A stretch of 25,528 nt of DNA from Botryllus schlosseri (taxonomy: Eukaryota; Chordata; Ascidiacea; Stolidobranchia; Styelidae): assembly GCA_000444245.1 (NCBI GenBank), contig ATSW01114408.1, positions 1 through 25,528 on the forward strand. The letters run 5' to 3'. Both the position numbers and the translations under genes were made by a program. The notes beneath the pieces were generated by a model, which ran no database searches, was not told the DNA's origin, and worked only from the letters and a program-made list of their open reading frames with translations. Of the stretch, positions 1 to 8,720 are shown piece after piece; position 1 is the first letter of the stretch; every line of letters starts with the position of its first letter.

Positions 1-659
1 AGCCTAAATGATTTACCGCATATTTCGCAAACAAAGTTTTTCATGTCAGAATGGATTAACATGTGAACCCGCAAACTTCGTTTAGAAGCAAGTTTTTTGT
101 GGCATATGCTGCATTGATGTCGCTTGACGGCACTGTGTGTATCCAAATGAGATTTTAAAACATCCTTCCTGTGAAACTTCCGTCCGCATACATCGCATCG
201 ATATTCTTTGACGCCAGAATGACTGCTCATGTGTGATTTCATGTTAGCATTAGCAGTAAACGCCCATCCGCAGATCTCACAAGCAAATCTTCGTGTGTTG
301 AAATGACTTTTGAGGTGACTGTTCAGATTACATTTGCGACTAAATTCCATGTCGCATATCTCACATCGAAACGGCTTCAAGTCGCTGTGGCCAAGCGCGT
401 GCGCTCTTGACCTATGCTTTTCACCAAATAATTTCCCGCATACGTCACATTCGTGTACCTTGGAAGCATATCTTCGTATATCGACATGAATTTCGGAGTG
501 CCGTTTCAAATGACCTTTGCGACGAAATCCCATGTCGCATATCTCGCATCGAAACGGCTTGAAGTCGCTATGGACAAGCGCGTGCGCTGTTAAACCACTC
601 TTCTCACCAAATATCTTCCCGCATACGTCACATTCGTGTATCTTAGCGTCTGTTTCCAT
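1..659 (-). CDS. C2H2 zinc-finger protein, N-terminal part (runs off left edge)
   Basis: Reading the minus strand from the ATG at 659 gives 219 codons open to the window edge. Seven complete C2H2 fingers follow one another, each C-x2-C-x12-H-x3-H: Cys/His sets begin at residues 10, 38, 71, 99, 127, 155 and 183, and an eighth starts at 211 and is cut by the edge. Most linkers are seven residues (SDFKPFR, SGVKEYR), the canonical length for tandem DNA-binding fingers. The linker between fingers 2 and 3 is 12 residues. The family is nuclear and usually binds DNA to control transcription; the target cannot be told from sequence. The ATG has a good context (GACATGG). The frame stays open upstream to a stop near 779 with no other Met, so an upstream coding exon is possible. 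Fingers 1-2 and 3-4 are near copies. No KRAB, BTB or other partner domain is visible. Confidence 0.88.
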   Translation of the reverse strand, partial: METDAKIHECDVCGKIFGEKSGLTAHALVHSDFKPFRCEICDMGFRRKGHLKRHSEIHVDIRRYASKVHECDVCGKLFGEKHRSRAHALGHSDLKPFRCEICDMEFSRKCNLNSHLKSHFNTRRFACEICGWAFTANANMKSHMSSHSGVKEYRCDVCGRKFHRKDVLKSHLDTHSAVKRHQCSICHKKLASKRSLRVHMLIHSDMKNFVCEICGKSFR

Positions 660-1002
660 GTCGTATAACCCGATTCTTTTTCTAAATTTGATTGTAATTA
701 TCAGGCGCCTCGCTATGACAGTGTGCAGTTCTTTCCGCTCAATAGCGAAGTATGGACGTCGACAGCGATAATGGAATTATGTCATATACTGCAAAACAAG
801 ATATAATATTAAAATACAGCCCTTACTAGGCCAACGATAAGTACGATAACGAATTATAAAATGGAAAGCGAAGCGACGAAGCCGTTTTTCCAGCAGTCAG
901 ACATCCAGATATACGACCATAAACAAAACATTTGTTGACAATTAGTCAGACTTGTGCAAACTACTGGATTTGATAGAAGCGCAACTATAAATATAACTAA
1001 AA

Positions 1003-1061
1003 CTAGCACCAGAACTAGTCAATTTTCCGCAACTAGAACTAGAACTAGAACTAGTCAATTT
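1003..1061. repeat. AACTAG short tandem repeat
   Basis: Two clusters of AACTAG-type words, the second with four copies in a row around 1032-1059, both followed by the same run CTAGTCAATTTTC. A short word repeated at this density resembles the subterminal arrays of hAT-type elements elsewhere in the window, but no terminal repeat or target duplication was found here. Confidence 0.5.
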
Positions 1062-1246
1062 TCATAATCCCTTGACAAAATATCTGTACTATTAATTTTG
1101 AGCTGACTATTTTTAGGGTTCCAATTGTCCCATATCGATATTCGTCGGCTATATCGGTTGGTAATTGGTCGTATGCTCTTTGCTCATACAGCATGTTTTT
1201 TGGAAAGTATTGATACAATTATGGCATAATTTTACAACTAAAAAAA

Positions 1247-1347
1247 AACAATTTATTTAATTTTTAAAAAGGCCTTTAAAAAACACTGTTTAAAACAGGT
1301 TTTAAACNAAGNGTTTTAAAACACCGTTTGTTTTAAATGCAACCCTA
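1247..1347. mobile_element. Possible hAT-type element end rich in GTTTTAAAAC
   Basis: A run of GTTTTAAAAC-like words ends in AAATGCAACCCTA at 1347; read in reverse this is TAGGGTTGCATTT, the style of a hAT-type terminus. A partner TAGGGTTCCAATT lies at 1114, so the whole could be a 234-bp element at 1114-1347. No 8-bp target duplication matches, so the left boundary is uncertain. Ambiguous bases occur inside. Confidence 0.3.
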
Positions 1348-1980
1348 GTCTCNATAGCAGGGGCGGGTAANATNATAGACATTTAACACAGTGACTCGCA
1401 GATTAGATTTGATATAGAGACCCACCCCACCTGCATTGGAACGGGTCGTTGAGTGAAGGAACGTATATTCATTCAATGCTATATTAAATATCGAATCAGA
1501 TTTGAGCTTGGTCACAGAAGTAGCGACGAGAGTGTAGGCATACTATTCAGCGACCTTTTAGAAAGATCATCATATTTTTTCCCTGGAGGGATCTCATGTT
1601 AAAATGAGATATTGCGAATCGGTCTGAGTTAGAGGATATCGATAAGCGATATCAGTCAAGTTATCTAGGCAAACATATTCACATTTCTTGACATTGTTAA
1701 AGTTGAGGCTTTCGGGGGACCAATCAGCACCTTCATGGAGGTCTGATGGAGGTTGCAAACAGTCCGTGACAATGATGTTGTGTTTGTCATGTTGCCCACA
1801 AGCAAGATTAAAGGAATAATGGGGTAAAGGAATAATAATGAATGAAGAAATGAAAAATGATGCACTTACTTAATCATGACCGCTTGAGTAATTAGCGCAA
1901 GTATAGGCAAAATCTAGCTGTATTAGGCTACTTTGTTACCAACCACCTCTGCTAACGGATCTGATGTTTTCATTTGCAGG

Positions 1981-2178
1981 GACCGAGTGTACGAACCGAC
2001 GGACACTGACACAATATTTAAAGATCACGTGTGGCCGATGTACATCAGCTGTTTCGAGCGTTTGAGCGAGAGAGGTGGTGTTGAAATTGTGGAATTGGAC
2101 GGCACCTTTCATCCCAACTCTATGCTGGAAACTGTGGTGACTGAAATACGTCATATTCTTCCGAAATTGTCACTTTGA
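1981..2178 (+). CDS. Nicotinamide riboside kinase-like protein, last coding exon
   Basis: The exon encodes about 65 residues ending at TGA 2176-2178 and contains RVYEPTDT, then DHVWPMY, then VEIVELDGT. The order and spacing match the C-terminal part of nicotinamide riboside kinases (NMRK family; vertebrate members have RVYQPPD, then HVWPMYL, then a VVYLDGT-like segment). The family phosphorylates nicotinamide riboside to nicotinamide mononucleotide in cytosolic NAD salvage. The exon follows a good acceptor, TTTTCATTTGCAG ending at 1980, and starts inside an Arg codon if the family pattern holds. The P-loop and substrate-binding parts would be in upstream exons, none of which I can find in the 1.2 kb between here and the zinc-finger gene on the other strand. 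It may therefore be the end of a gene with a very long intron, or a stranded exon copy. The frame and residues look intact. Confidence 0.75.
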   Translation, partial: DRVYEPTDTDTIFKDHVWPMYISCFERLSERGGVEIVELDGTFHPNSMLETVVTEIRHILPKLSL

Positions 2179-2515
2179 AGGGAGAAATGAGTAGTTCTAT
2201 TTTGTGATGAGCAGAGATTTCGGAATGAATGATGGTTATTTAAGTTTGATATTACTGATAGAAAGACGAATGTATTTGCACCATGGTGTGGTTGTCGATA
2301 TTCTGGTCATGTAAGCGTTAATACATTTACCTCGATACGCTCGGAGTGTTGATATTGAGGCATTCGGCTGTCTGTTGATTCGATCATATTTTATTATAAC
2401 TGAGTAGAGGGCACTCTGTGTATCGCTTTTAGTGCCTTTTTGGAATGCTTACTTTGTGCTAAATTGCATCATAGTGATGTTGCTACTGCTAAGTATACGT
2501 GGGAAATGGTCCAGA

Positions 2516-2521
2516 AATAAA
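2516..2521 (+). terminator. Poly(A) signal AATAAA
   Basis: AATAAA lies 338 bases after the kinase stop codon, with a second AATAAA at 2551-2556. Either would give an ordinary 3' untranslated region for the exon at 1981-2178. Confidence 0.5.
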
Positions 2522-2556
2522 CGAGTTGTGCGCGTAGTGAAAACTTCAATAATAAA

Positions 2557-3335
2557 AGCGAATATAAACCGAAAAACTGGAAGTAATTGGACACTGTTCA
2601 CATTTTCCAGAGTATGGGAGCCTCCCAAATGTTCATGTTCATGCCACTCTCACAACTCCATTGAATTTGCAATTGTGACTCTGACTTTGCCTGCGACCTG
2701 ACAAAATTCAAATTCGCTACACTGACTCCGGAGAAAAGCGATATGTACTTACAGATATTGTCATGCATTAGGAAACCGATAAAACTTTGTTGTGACTCTA
2801 CAGCACGGCTCACGAACGCTCCCGCACCAACGCTCCAACACCAACGCGCCCACGGCGCCAGGTCGTCCCTACGGACCAGATCAGTCTTCCACGGTGAAAG
2901 AGCTTTGAAGGTCGAAGTGGAGAAGGGTTCCATGTGAACATCAGTTGAAAATGGATCAGTCTACTCTTAAGGAACACGCGAACGCAGTTTTCGATCGGAG
3001 GCGTTGATCGTTTTCGTCCCCGCGGAATCCAAAATGGAATCTCGTTCGTATTCCCGATCCTCGATGCGGACATTTGCGCTTTAGCACCAATTGCAACAAC
3101 GAAACTGAACTAGCAGACGCTGGCTGGAGTCCCGGAGAGAGTTATATTATCTTGGTAAGGAGCGAAAACCCTGCCTAGTGCTTTGAATATTTAAGTGAAG
3201 AAATTATACCAACCTCGGGTAAACGGTAGGAGTAACTGGTTGTCTTTCGCATCAATCAGTAGGCCTACCCAAGAAGTAGATCTAGGTTCAAGAAAGGTTG
3301 GTGACCATACTGCAAAGCTACTTTAACGCTCACCA
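2557..3335. other. No firm gene; one possible exon end
   Basis: Mostly unassigned sequence. Near 3020-3154 one plus-strand frame is open and followed by a good donor (TTG then GTAAGG at about 3155), with protein-like composition (NCNNETELADAGW). No acceptor fits the frame and no family is recognised. Overlapping frames on the other strand look like chance openings. A GC-richer patch with ACCAACGC repeats lies at about 2815-2865. Confidence 0.3.
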
Positions 3336-3343
3336 TTACACAG

Positions 3344-3770
3344 TAGTGCGGAGCGGATCGACAAATTATCTGGTCCGACTACGATCCCGTTTTTCAATTC
3401 TCTGATCCGGCTCCGATCCGGCTCCGGCCTTATCAGGAAAAAGTGCTGATCCCGCTCCGGCCAAAAGTGAAAAAGTCCGGCCGGAAATCCAACCCTACAC
3501 GGTACGGTGGTTCCGTGAATTTATAAATATGGCTCGTTTATTTTCGCACTCGCTTGGCGGTTACTTGCGTGTAGTTGGTTGGTAGTTATTTAGTTACAAA
3601 AGTGATGCTTATCCATAAAGATTCTGGCCGTGTCAAAAACATACTGATCCGGCTTCGATCCGGCTCCGGCCGTATCAGAAAAAGTACTGATCAGGCTCCG
3701 ATCCGGTCCGGCCAAAATTGAAAAAATCCGGCCGGATATCCAATCCGGCTCGGGTTCGTGCCCCACACTA
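3344..3770. mobile_element. Non-autonomous hAT-type element, GATCCGGCTC family
   Basis: The 427-bp element is bounded by TTACACAG (3336-3343) and TTATACAG (3771-3778), an 8-bp target duplication matching at 7 of 8 bases, the size typical of hAT elements. Its ends are inverted: TAGTGCGGAGC on the left, and TAGTGTGGGGC on the right when reverse complemented. Both subterminal zones are packed with GATCCGGCTCCGG words in the same direction, and CGGCCGGA occurs near each end. The centre has no coding capacity, so a transposase must have come from elsewhere. Complete as a MITE-like element. Confidence 0.82.
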
Positions 3771-4021
3771 TTATACAGATCTGCTGTCTTTCACGTAGCA
3801 AGTAAGTAAGTACAGCAAGAACAACACCACTCAGAAGAAATTTATCGTGTCCAAGCTGAATCTACTAAATTTAATACAGTGACTTATTTGCCAACCATTT
3901 CACAACGAGCGTCACTTCCGTAATATTGATTATACCAGACAACATTTGCAAGTTTAAAAATATATTTATATGTACAGAATTACTTGTTAAAACATGCAAG
4001 TACCAAAATGGAATACAGCTA

Positions 4022-4999
4022 TCAAAATGTCACTGAACTATCTCTCAAACTATCAGTGCGACGTTTGGAATTGAAATCAAATAGGCCTGTCCGAGAAATC
4101 TTCGAAGTACCAGAAAGCATTCGGCTGCGCATGCAACACGGTAAAAATCGGTCTTTCCAATCTGGAAATGATATCACTACTGATAGTAAATTTATAATCA
4201 GATTCATTTCAAATGCCAGTTTATAAACCTCATATTTTTCAAACGCTATTCCTAACCCCGAGCTTGCGCAGTCACTTGCAATACATACGACGGTCGCTAT
4301 TGTTGCTCTCCTCACAAATGCTTTCACTAATGTCCCCCTTTTCCTAGAGGAAAAATCCAGTCGGCGTGCTGCAGGTTCACGGTTTAACAAAGGGAATATA
4401 ACCAGCATTAGAAGTATAAGTTGTGAAATCACAGTGCCCGCAAGTCCACCGACGTATTTCAGAAGCTTTGCTCTATCATGCCTCACGCATCCACAATCAG
4501 TGGAGATATAAGTCGCAGTGGTTATGAACACCGACAATATGAAAGCAGCCCCTAAACAAAAAAATACCAATACGAACCAGCTACAAAATGATATCGTCTT
4601 AGAACGAAGGTGCCTGAGTGATGAACTCGAGTAAAATACTTTCTGTCTCAGCCATAAAATTGCGTATAATGATGTTAATGCGACCATGTAAAGGATGTTC
4701 TTCGCTCCCATTGATACCGCACATTTTCGATCAGTGTCGTTTCCAATCATCAGCTCCAAATCCATACCTATTCGCAAAAATGTAGACATCGCTGACAGAA
4801 AGCACAGCAAATCGATTGCATTTGCATATTTTCCATCTAGAGACGTGAATTCCTTCACTCTTCGTTTCCTTTTGTTCCATGCATATACTGGCAGAGATAA
4901 TGTCATATATAAAGGAACGATTGACAAGATCTCAGTCCAAACTTTCGTCACAACCCAGGAACGGTGCCATCTTTCGTAGACATCACCTGTACAATTCAT
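4022..4999 (-). CDS. Seven-transmembrane receptor-like protein, single exon
   Basis: A 325-residue uninterrupted frame with seven hydrophobic segments at about residues 19-40, 58-78, 97-117, 137-161, 182-205, 226-247 and 258-278. The loops predicted inside are basic (KRKRR after segment 1, a long RRLDFSSRKRG loop after segment 5), so the positive-inside rule gives an outside N terminus with a sugar site (NCT) at residue 2. Cysteines in the predicted outside loops (C93, C169, C171) could pair. A CC pair after segment 7 could be lipidated. This is the layout of a G-protein-coupled receptor. The classical rhodopsin-family marks are not visible: no DRY after segment 3 and FPDWKDRF where NPxxY is expected. 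I cannot name its ligand or subfamily. Being intronless suggests a retrocopy or a lineage-specific receptor family. A TATA-like box lies upstream. Confidence 0.72.
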   Translation of the reverse strand: MNCTGDVYERWHRSWVVTKVWTEILSIVPLYMTLSLPVYAWNKRKRRVKEFTSLDGKYANAIDLLCFLSAMSTFLRIGMDLELMIGNDTDRKCAVSMGAKNILYMVALTSLYAILWLRQKVFYSSSSLRHLRSKTISFCSWFVLVFFCLGAAFILSVFITTATYISTDCGCVRHDRAKLLKYVGGLAGTVISQLILLMLVIFPLLNREPAARRLDFSSRKRGTLVKAFVRRATIATVVCIASDCASSGLGIAFEKYEVYKLAFEMNLIINLLSVVISFPDWKDRFLPCCMRSRMLSGTSKISRTGLFDFNSKRRTDSLRDSSVTF

Positions 5000-5104
5000 A
5001 GCAGATGTTGCTGTAAAAGCTAAAAGGGTATCACTTTGTAGACTGCATACTGCATAGATACGATCTCGGGATTTTTGAACAGCGCATCAATAGGAGGAAG
5101 TGTT

Positions 5105-5112
5105 TTTTTATA
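5105..5112 (-). promoter_or_regulatory. Candidate TATA box of the 7TM gene
   Basis: TATAAAAA on the minus strand, about 105 bases before the start codon at 4999, a distance that fits a short 5' untranslated leader. Supported only by motif and position. Confidence 0.3.
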
Positions 5113-5515
5113 GTCAAGTCATCACCTAGCTTCTTATGGCACTGCACATAACAAGTGACTCAACCGAATAAAAACAATACGCGAAACGATATTAATCAAT
5201 TCGGTGTGCGTATAGTAATCTAAACGTTAGGATTCATCGACACGGCATCAATCAGAACTAGACCAGCTGTTTCTAGTTCGTTTGCTTTCAAAACAGAAAC
5301 GCACCGCCGCCCGCGTATGATGAGTTCACTTTCTAGTAGTAATACAGAAAATCGCGTTGCCTTCGTGTGAGAGAGAGAGTTCACATGATGTGACGACCAA
5401 GGCTGGCCACAACGATTTGAGCACTGAGCACCCGAATCCGAGTCGACTACCTACCAATTGTAATGATTAGAGGCGAGTACTGAGTGTCGATTTTTTCGAA
5501 TCGGCAAATACAGCG
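5113..5515. other. Non-coding upstream stretch
   Basis: No gene seen. A GA-rich run (GAGAGAGAGAG, about 5370-5382) is the only notable low-complexity piece. It may hold upstream regulatory sequence of the minus-strand 7TM gene. Confidence 0.35.
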
Positions 5516-5776
5516 GTGGGCAATTATATATTTGCCAACGGGCCAAATGTGACGCCGAAAATATTTTGGCGGGCGGAGTTGAATGTTCTAACTAGATATA
5601 TGCGGCGCGTATTCTCCGCGGTACCGCCTATCCTCCAGGCAGTTCGCCGGGATAGCCTTCTGTCACAAACTCACCATCCGGATATGGCTCAACTACTGTG
5701 CTTCTCTAGTTCACGGGATATTAGAGAGCAGTTATTGGCCGCTGCATCCCGAGTTGGGTGTATCTTGGTAAAATAG
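5516..5776 (+). pseudogene. Possible LINE-1 ORF1-like fragment
   Basis: An 86-residue frame. Its C-terminal third (QLLCFSSSRDIREQLLAAA, then RVG) resembles the region of LINE-1 ORF1 proteins where an IIVRF-like strand is followed by a charged helix KEKMLRAAREKG. In that family this part is the RNA-recognition domain of the RNA-binding chaperone. Only this short piece is present, with no reverse transcriptase, poly(A) tail or target duplication, so at best it is a dead LINE scrap. The match is to a pattern recalled from the family, not a search result; a chance frame is the alternative. Confidence 0.27.
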
Positions 5777-5818
5777 ACTTCTTATTTTAATTGCTAGCAG
5801 GTCTTCCAAAGTTCGTTC

Positions 5819-6007
5819 TCAATCAAGTGTCTGTAATTCCCGCGTGTTTTTTCTCATAACGTCGACTGAAGTTCTATACTTCCCCAACAGGGCGATCTGC
5901 TCACCACAAACTAAACAGAAGGGTTTATCTCTGATTTCAGTGAACAAATATTCATTGCTCCAAATCTTCGAAAAACTTGGGCAGTTGGCGTCAGTATTTC
6001 TTTTAGT
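5819..6007 (-). pseudogene. N-terminal zinc-finger scrap of a hAT (Charlie-like) transposase
   Basis: On the minus strand a frame opening near 6007 reads KIWSNEYLFTEIRDKPFCLVC and then GEQIALLGKY. This matches the start of hAT transposases and of host genes derived from them (GTF2IRD2- and ZBED-like proteins): a short Trp/aromatic lead, EIxxKPxCLVC, then a Y-x-x-x-R-H-Y-E-x-K-H half. Here the second half (FSRRYEKKH) lies in a neighbouring frame after a one-step shift following GKY. The first zinc-binding His is replaced by Arg, and a stop follows soon after. It therefore cannot make a working finger, and the catalytic domain is absent. It lies just outside the fold-back element and may be unrelated to it. 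Confidence 0.6.
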
Positions 6008-6181
6008 TCAACATGCCCGTACATGCATCGCTTATGGGTGACGATGACCGGCTGACCGCTATTCACGTGTACAGATTGACTTGATTTACCAGTTAGGAAT
6101 ATGGAAAAGTAGCCTAGCACAATTAAAAGCACATGCCGTGTAATTCCTAATTTAACAATGGCAACAGACAAGGTTTGAACT

Positions 6182-6745
6182 ATACCATATGATAGTAGAG
6201 TGAAGTGAAAAATAACAAAATTTGAATTTCAAAAAAGTGTCTTGATATGGGGTGCCAAATAGCAAATAAATATATTCTCTCTTAATTTTGGGTTCGTACA
6301 CCCTCTAGTGTTCGTGCACTTTCACCGATCGAGCTGAAAATAGCCAATTTCGCCATATCTTGATAACCGCTTTCACTAGAAAGCTAGTTTTGGGCTTAAA
6401 AGATGCAGAAGCAACATGTTTCTATCTCATTTCCATAGAACTTACTCTTAAAAATAAACGGAAAAAAGTAACAAGCAAATTACTGATTTTATAGGTAAAA
6501 TTAAGCACTGAAGCACTGAGTAGGATGTCAAAAGCGTGTAGTGATTGATCTTATGACTGAGCAACATATCCCATCAATTACAAGTACTTTTTATAACTTG
6601 CTCAAACAAATGAAACCCCTCCAAGTATATATAGTGCTCGGTCATCGAATAGTGACTTCTAAAACTGTATCTAAAACGGCGTCCATCGGTAGTGCGTCCT
6701 CGCGATATCGATAACTTTATAACAGGTACGGCCGAGAGAGTTCTC
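6182..6745. repeat. Left inverted arm, outer segment
   Basis: Mirror of about 9302-9861. It carries no reading frame of note. The two mirrors differ by scattered substitutions and small length changes, so they have been separate for some time. Confidence 0.75.
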
Positions 6746-8046
6746 CAGAGGTGATCAAAGTAGTCAAGAAATCTACTCAAGTAGAAGTAGAAGTAGCGAC
6801 GATTAAATCTACTCGAGTACGAGTAGAAGTACTTCTTCCATAAGCAACCTAAAACTACTTGAAGTAGAAGTAGAATTGACTGACTGTAAAAGTACTCAAG
6901 TAAGTAAGTAATTATGAAAACGATCCTAATTCGTTCACTTGGATTGTAAAAAGGTGCAAATTGAGCTATGCGATAGGTTACGACCTTGATTCATATTGAT
7001 GCATACCAGCAAGTATCCAATTTTCGATAGCATAAGTATTCGTCCACATCATGGGATGAAAATGATACTATTGATATGGAAATGCGATGCTAAACCTCTG
7101 TTTTCTCGAACAGCACGTTTTAGAAAATAGTATGGTATGGCGCCATTCTTCATATTATAAGGCTCGTAGTTTAGTGGAAGAGCAATACGGAGAAGTTGTA
7201 TAGGATACGGTGTAAACACTTTGCGCGTTAGTAAACGTTAATAAAAAATATAGTGGACCGTAACAATGCCATATTGTGTAGCTTTATTTCCAGAAATGAA
7301 AGGCATTACTACACTTGCTTTTATACTTCAACATGTATGTTATCCAGACAATAGAACTGATAATAATTATAACTCAAAGTATATGATACTGGGAATTGGA
7401 AGTGAAATATAAATACTACTTCTAAAAGCAGAACAAACATGTATTTCATGTTTTTAGTCCAGAAAGTTTCAGAGGTGGTATGCTAAAACAGCTCTAAAAC
7501 TAAAAAAAGCCAGAGTCCACTTTTCCAGATTTGGACACGCCATGGACATGCTAAATTACGATATGACAAGTAAATGCTAGATTGCGAAACATCAGTTTCA
7601 AACGTTATGATGAGCCATATATACTGTGATGAATTATTTGATATGGACGAAGGGCGACAATGTGGTGTGAACGGAACCACGTCAACCCTCGACCTAAATT
7701 ATACTCACCGATACTTTCGTGAAATCATACTGGTCACTCCGTATCCAGCACTGCGCGCGAAGCGCGACGAAAATTCTGGGCTTTACTAAACTTTCATGAA
7801 AATTAAATGTTGATACTCCGTGAAAACAGCCCCGAAGTTCCTCAAGCTATCTTCCTGATTGGAAGATTGAACTACTTCTACTTGACAAACTGAAAATTGC
7901 GAAAAGTCAGTAAGTAGATCACAAAATATTACGAAGTAGAAGTAGAAGTAGCGAAAATCAGATCTACTTGAGTAAGTACCAGAAGTAGAGGAAAACTACT
8001 TGAGTACTTCGAAAAAGTAGAAGTACTTCGTTACTGACCACCTCTG
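6746..8046. mobile_element. hAT-type element (ACTTGAGTA family), long copy, inside the fold-back arm
   Basis: The ends are CAGAGGTGATCA and, reverse complemented on the right, CAGAGGTGGTCA. Both subterminal zones are arrays of AAGTAGAAGTAG and ACTTGAGTA words, the design of hAT elements such as Tol2. Flanks share GTTCT (6740-6744 and 8047-8051), an imperfect target duplication; the other arm has a single AGTTCTTAACAACATG at the matching point. At 1,301 bp it is about 430 bp longer than the two copies near 11 and 12.5 kb and lies in the opposite orientation. The extra part is mainly 7350-7740. The small frames there (for example 7574-7789) show no transposase motif, so I call it non-autonomous. 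Confidence 0.75.
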
Positions 8047-8485
8047 GTTCTAACTAACATGCTGTTGTAGGGGTTTGTATCACATGCATCACAAAGCTCC
8101 TGATTGGAAACACACAAAATTGGAAATCTACATCCAAAACACAAATATCAATTCTGTATTGGAAACAGAAAATTTTTGTAGAAGTATCACAGGTTATCAA
8201 CAGGCTACACAAAAATTACAATCATGTTTAGTATTGAAATATTTCATCTGCTTTCGAGACTTCAGTCTTTGTCTGATGAGGCCATGGTCAGATGCTTCAG
8301 TCACCACTGTCACATGTCTTTCCACTGCCTGGTTGAGGCAAAGATGACTGAGCCATAATAGTGATGATCTTATAGGTTTTCCAGTTCGAGATCTGACAAG
8401 GTGTTGATTGCAGGCGGCTGTTCAATATGTTTGATGTTTAAGTGGACAATTTGGTGGAAAGATGTAGCCTCTATGTTGATAATTG
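8047..8485. repeat. Left inverted arm, inner segment
   Basis: Mirror of about 8860-9301. It resumes exactly where the hAT-type insertion ends (AACATGCTGTTGTA at 8057, mirrored near 9291) and includes the C-terminal part of the decayed gene on the minus strand. Confidence 0.7.
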
Positions 8486-8621
8486 GAATTTGGAAGAATC
8501 TAATGCGGGTGTCAATGTTGCTGTTTTTTTGTTGTTCAGTTTCATTTATATATCCTCCTTCAAAGTCGTCAATTGGAACCAGATCTGCAATATTTAGAGG
8601 CTGGGCCGATCGTTCATGCAA
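8247..8621 (-). pseudogene. Decayed transposon-associated gene, left copy
   Basis: Conserved blocks read in order on the minus strand: an acidic PIDDFEGGYI stretch, then FFQIPIINIEATSFHQIV, IEQPPAINTLSDLEL, and further out QAVERHVTVVTEAS and GLIRQRLKSRK. The last two blocks match, from memory, the C terminus of a repetitive uncharacterised protein family common in invertebrate genomes (pattern QAVER..TEAS...RDG.IR..L.SR). Its function and parent element are unknown to me. This copy is broken. It diverges from a sister copy across the spacer. Confidence 0.55.
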
Positions 8622-8720
8622 GATGGTTGACTCTCACACGCCAAATTTATTTAATAGGCCTATATAGTTTCCTGTCTCACAAAGCTGCCTGATACATGAA
8701 TTCGTTCCAGTGCACTATCT

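Larger units (their letters stand above)
660..1980. other. Intergenic stretch, no gene recognised
   Basis: No convincing exon was found on either strand. I looked for upstream exons of the kinase gene whose last exon lies at 1981 (P-loop GKTT, DDFFKP, a segment rich in Arg before RVYEP) and saw none. The stretch holds an AACTAG-type short repeat near 1003-1061 and a GTTTTAAAAC-rich patch with isolated ambiguous bases near 1247-1375. The short frames present have no recognisable composition or motif. Confidence 0.5.

Noticed and set aside
517-771. Plus-strand 84-codon frame
   Set aside because: It lies opposite the clear zinc-finger coding strand and has no motif of its own.
1665-1865. Minus-strand frame with a hydrophobic start
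   Set aside because: No splice signals, family or conserved pattern; likely chance.
2598-3073. Two overlapping minus-strand frames
   Set aside because: They overlap the poly(A) region and a plus-strand candidate, with no recognised domain or promoter.
3030-3154. Plus-strand segment before a good GTAAGG donor
   Set aside because: Protein-like composition, but no acceptor fits its frame and no family is recognised; mentioned only under the surrounding stretch.
5911-6171. Minus-strand 86-codon frame with one hydrophobic segment
   Set aside because: It overlaps the recognisable transposase zinc-finger frame, which explains this DNA better.
7574-7789. Frame inside the long hAT-type copy
   Set aside because: No catalytic or zinc-finger pattern, so it does not support calling the element autonomous.
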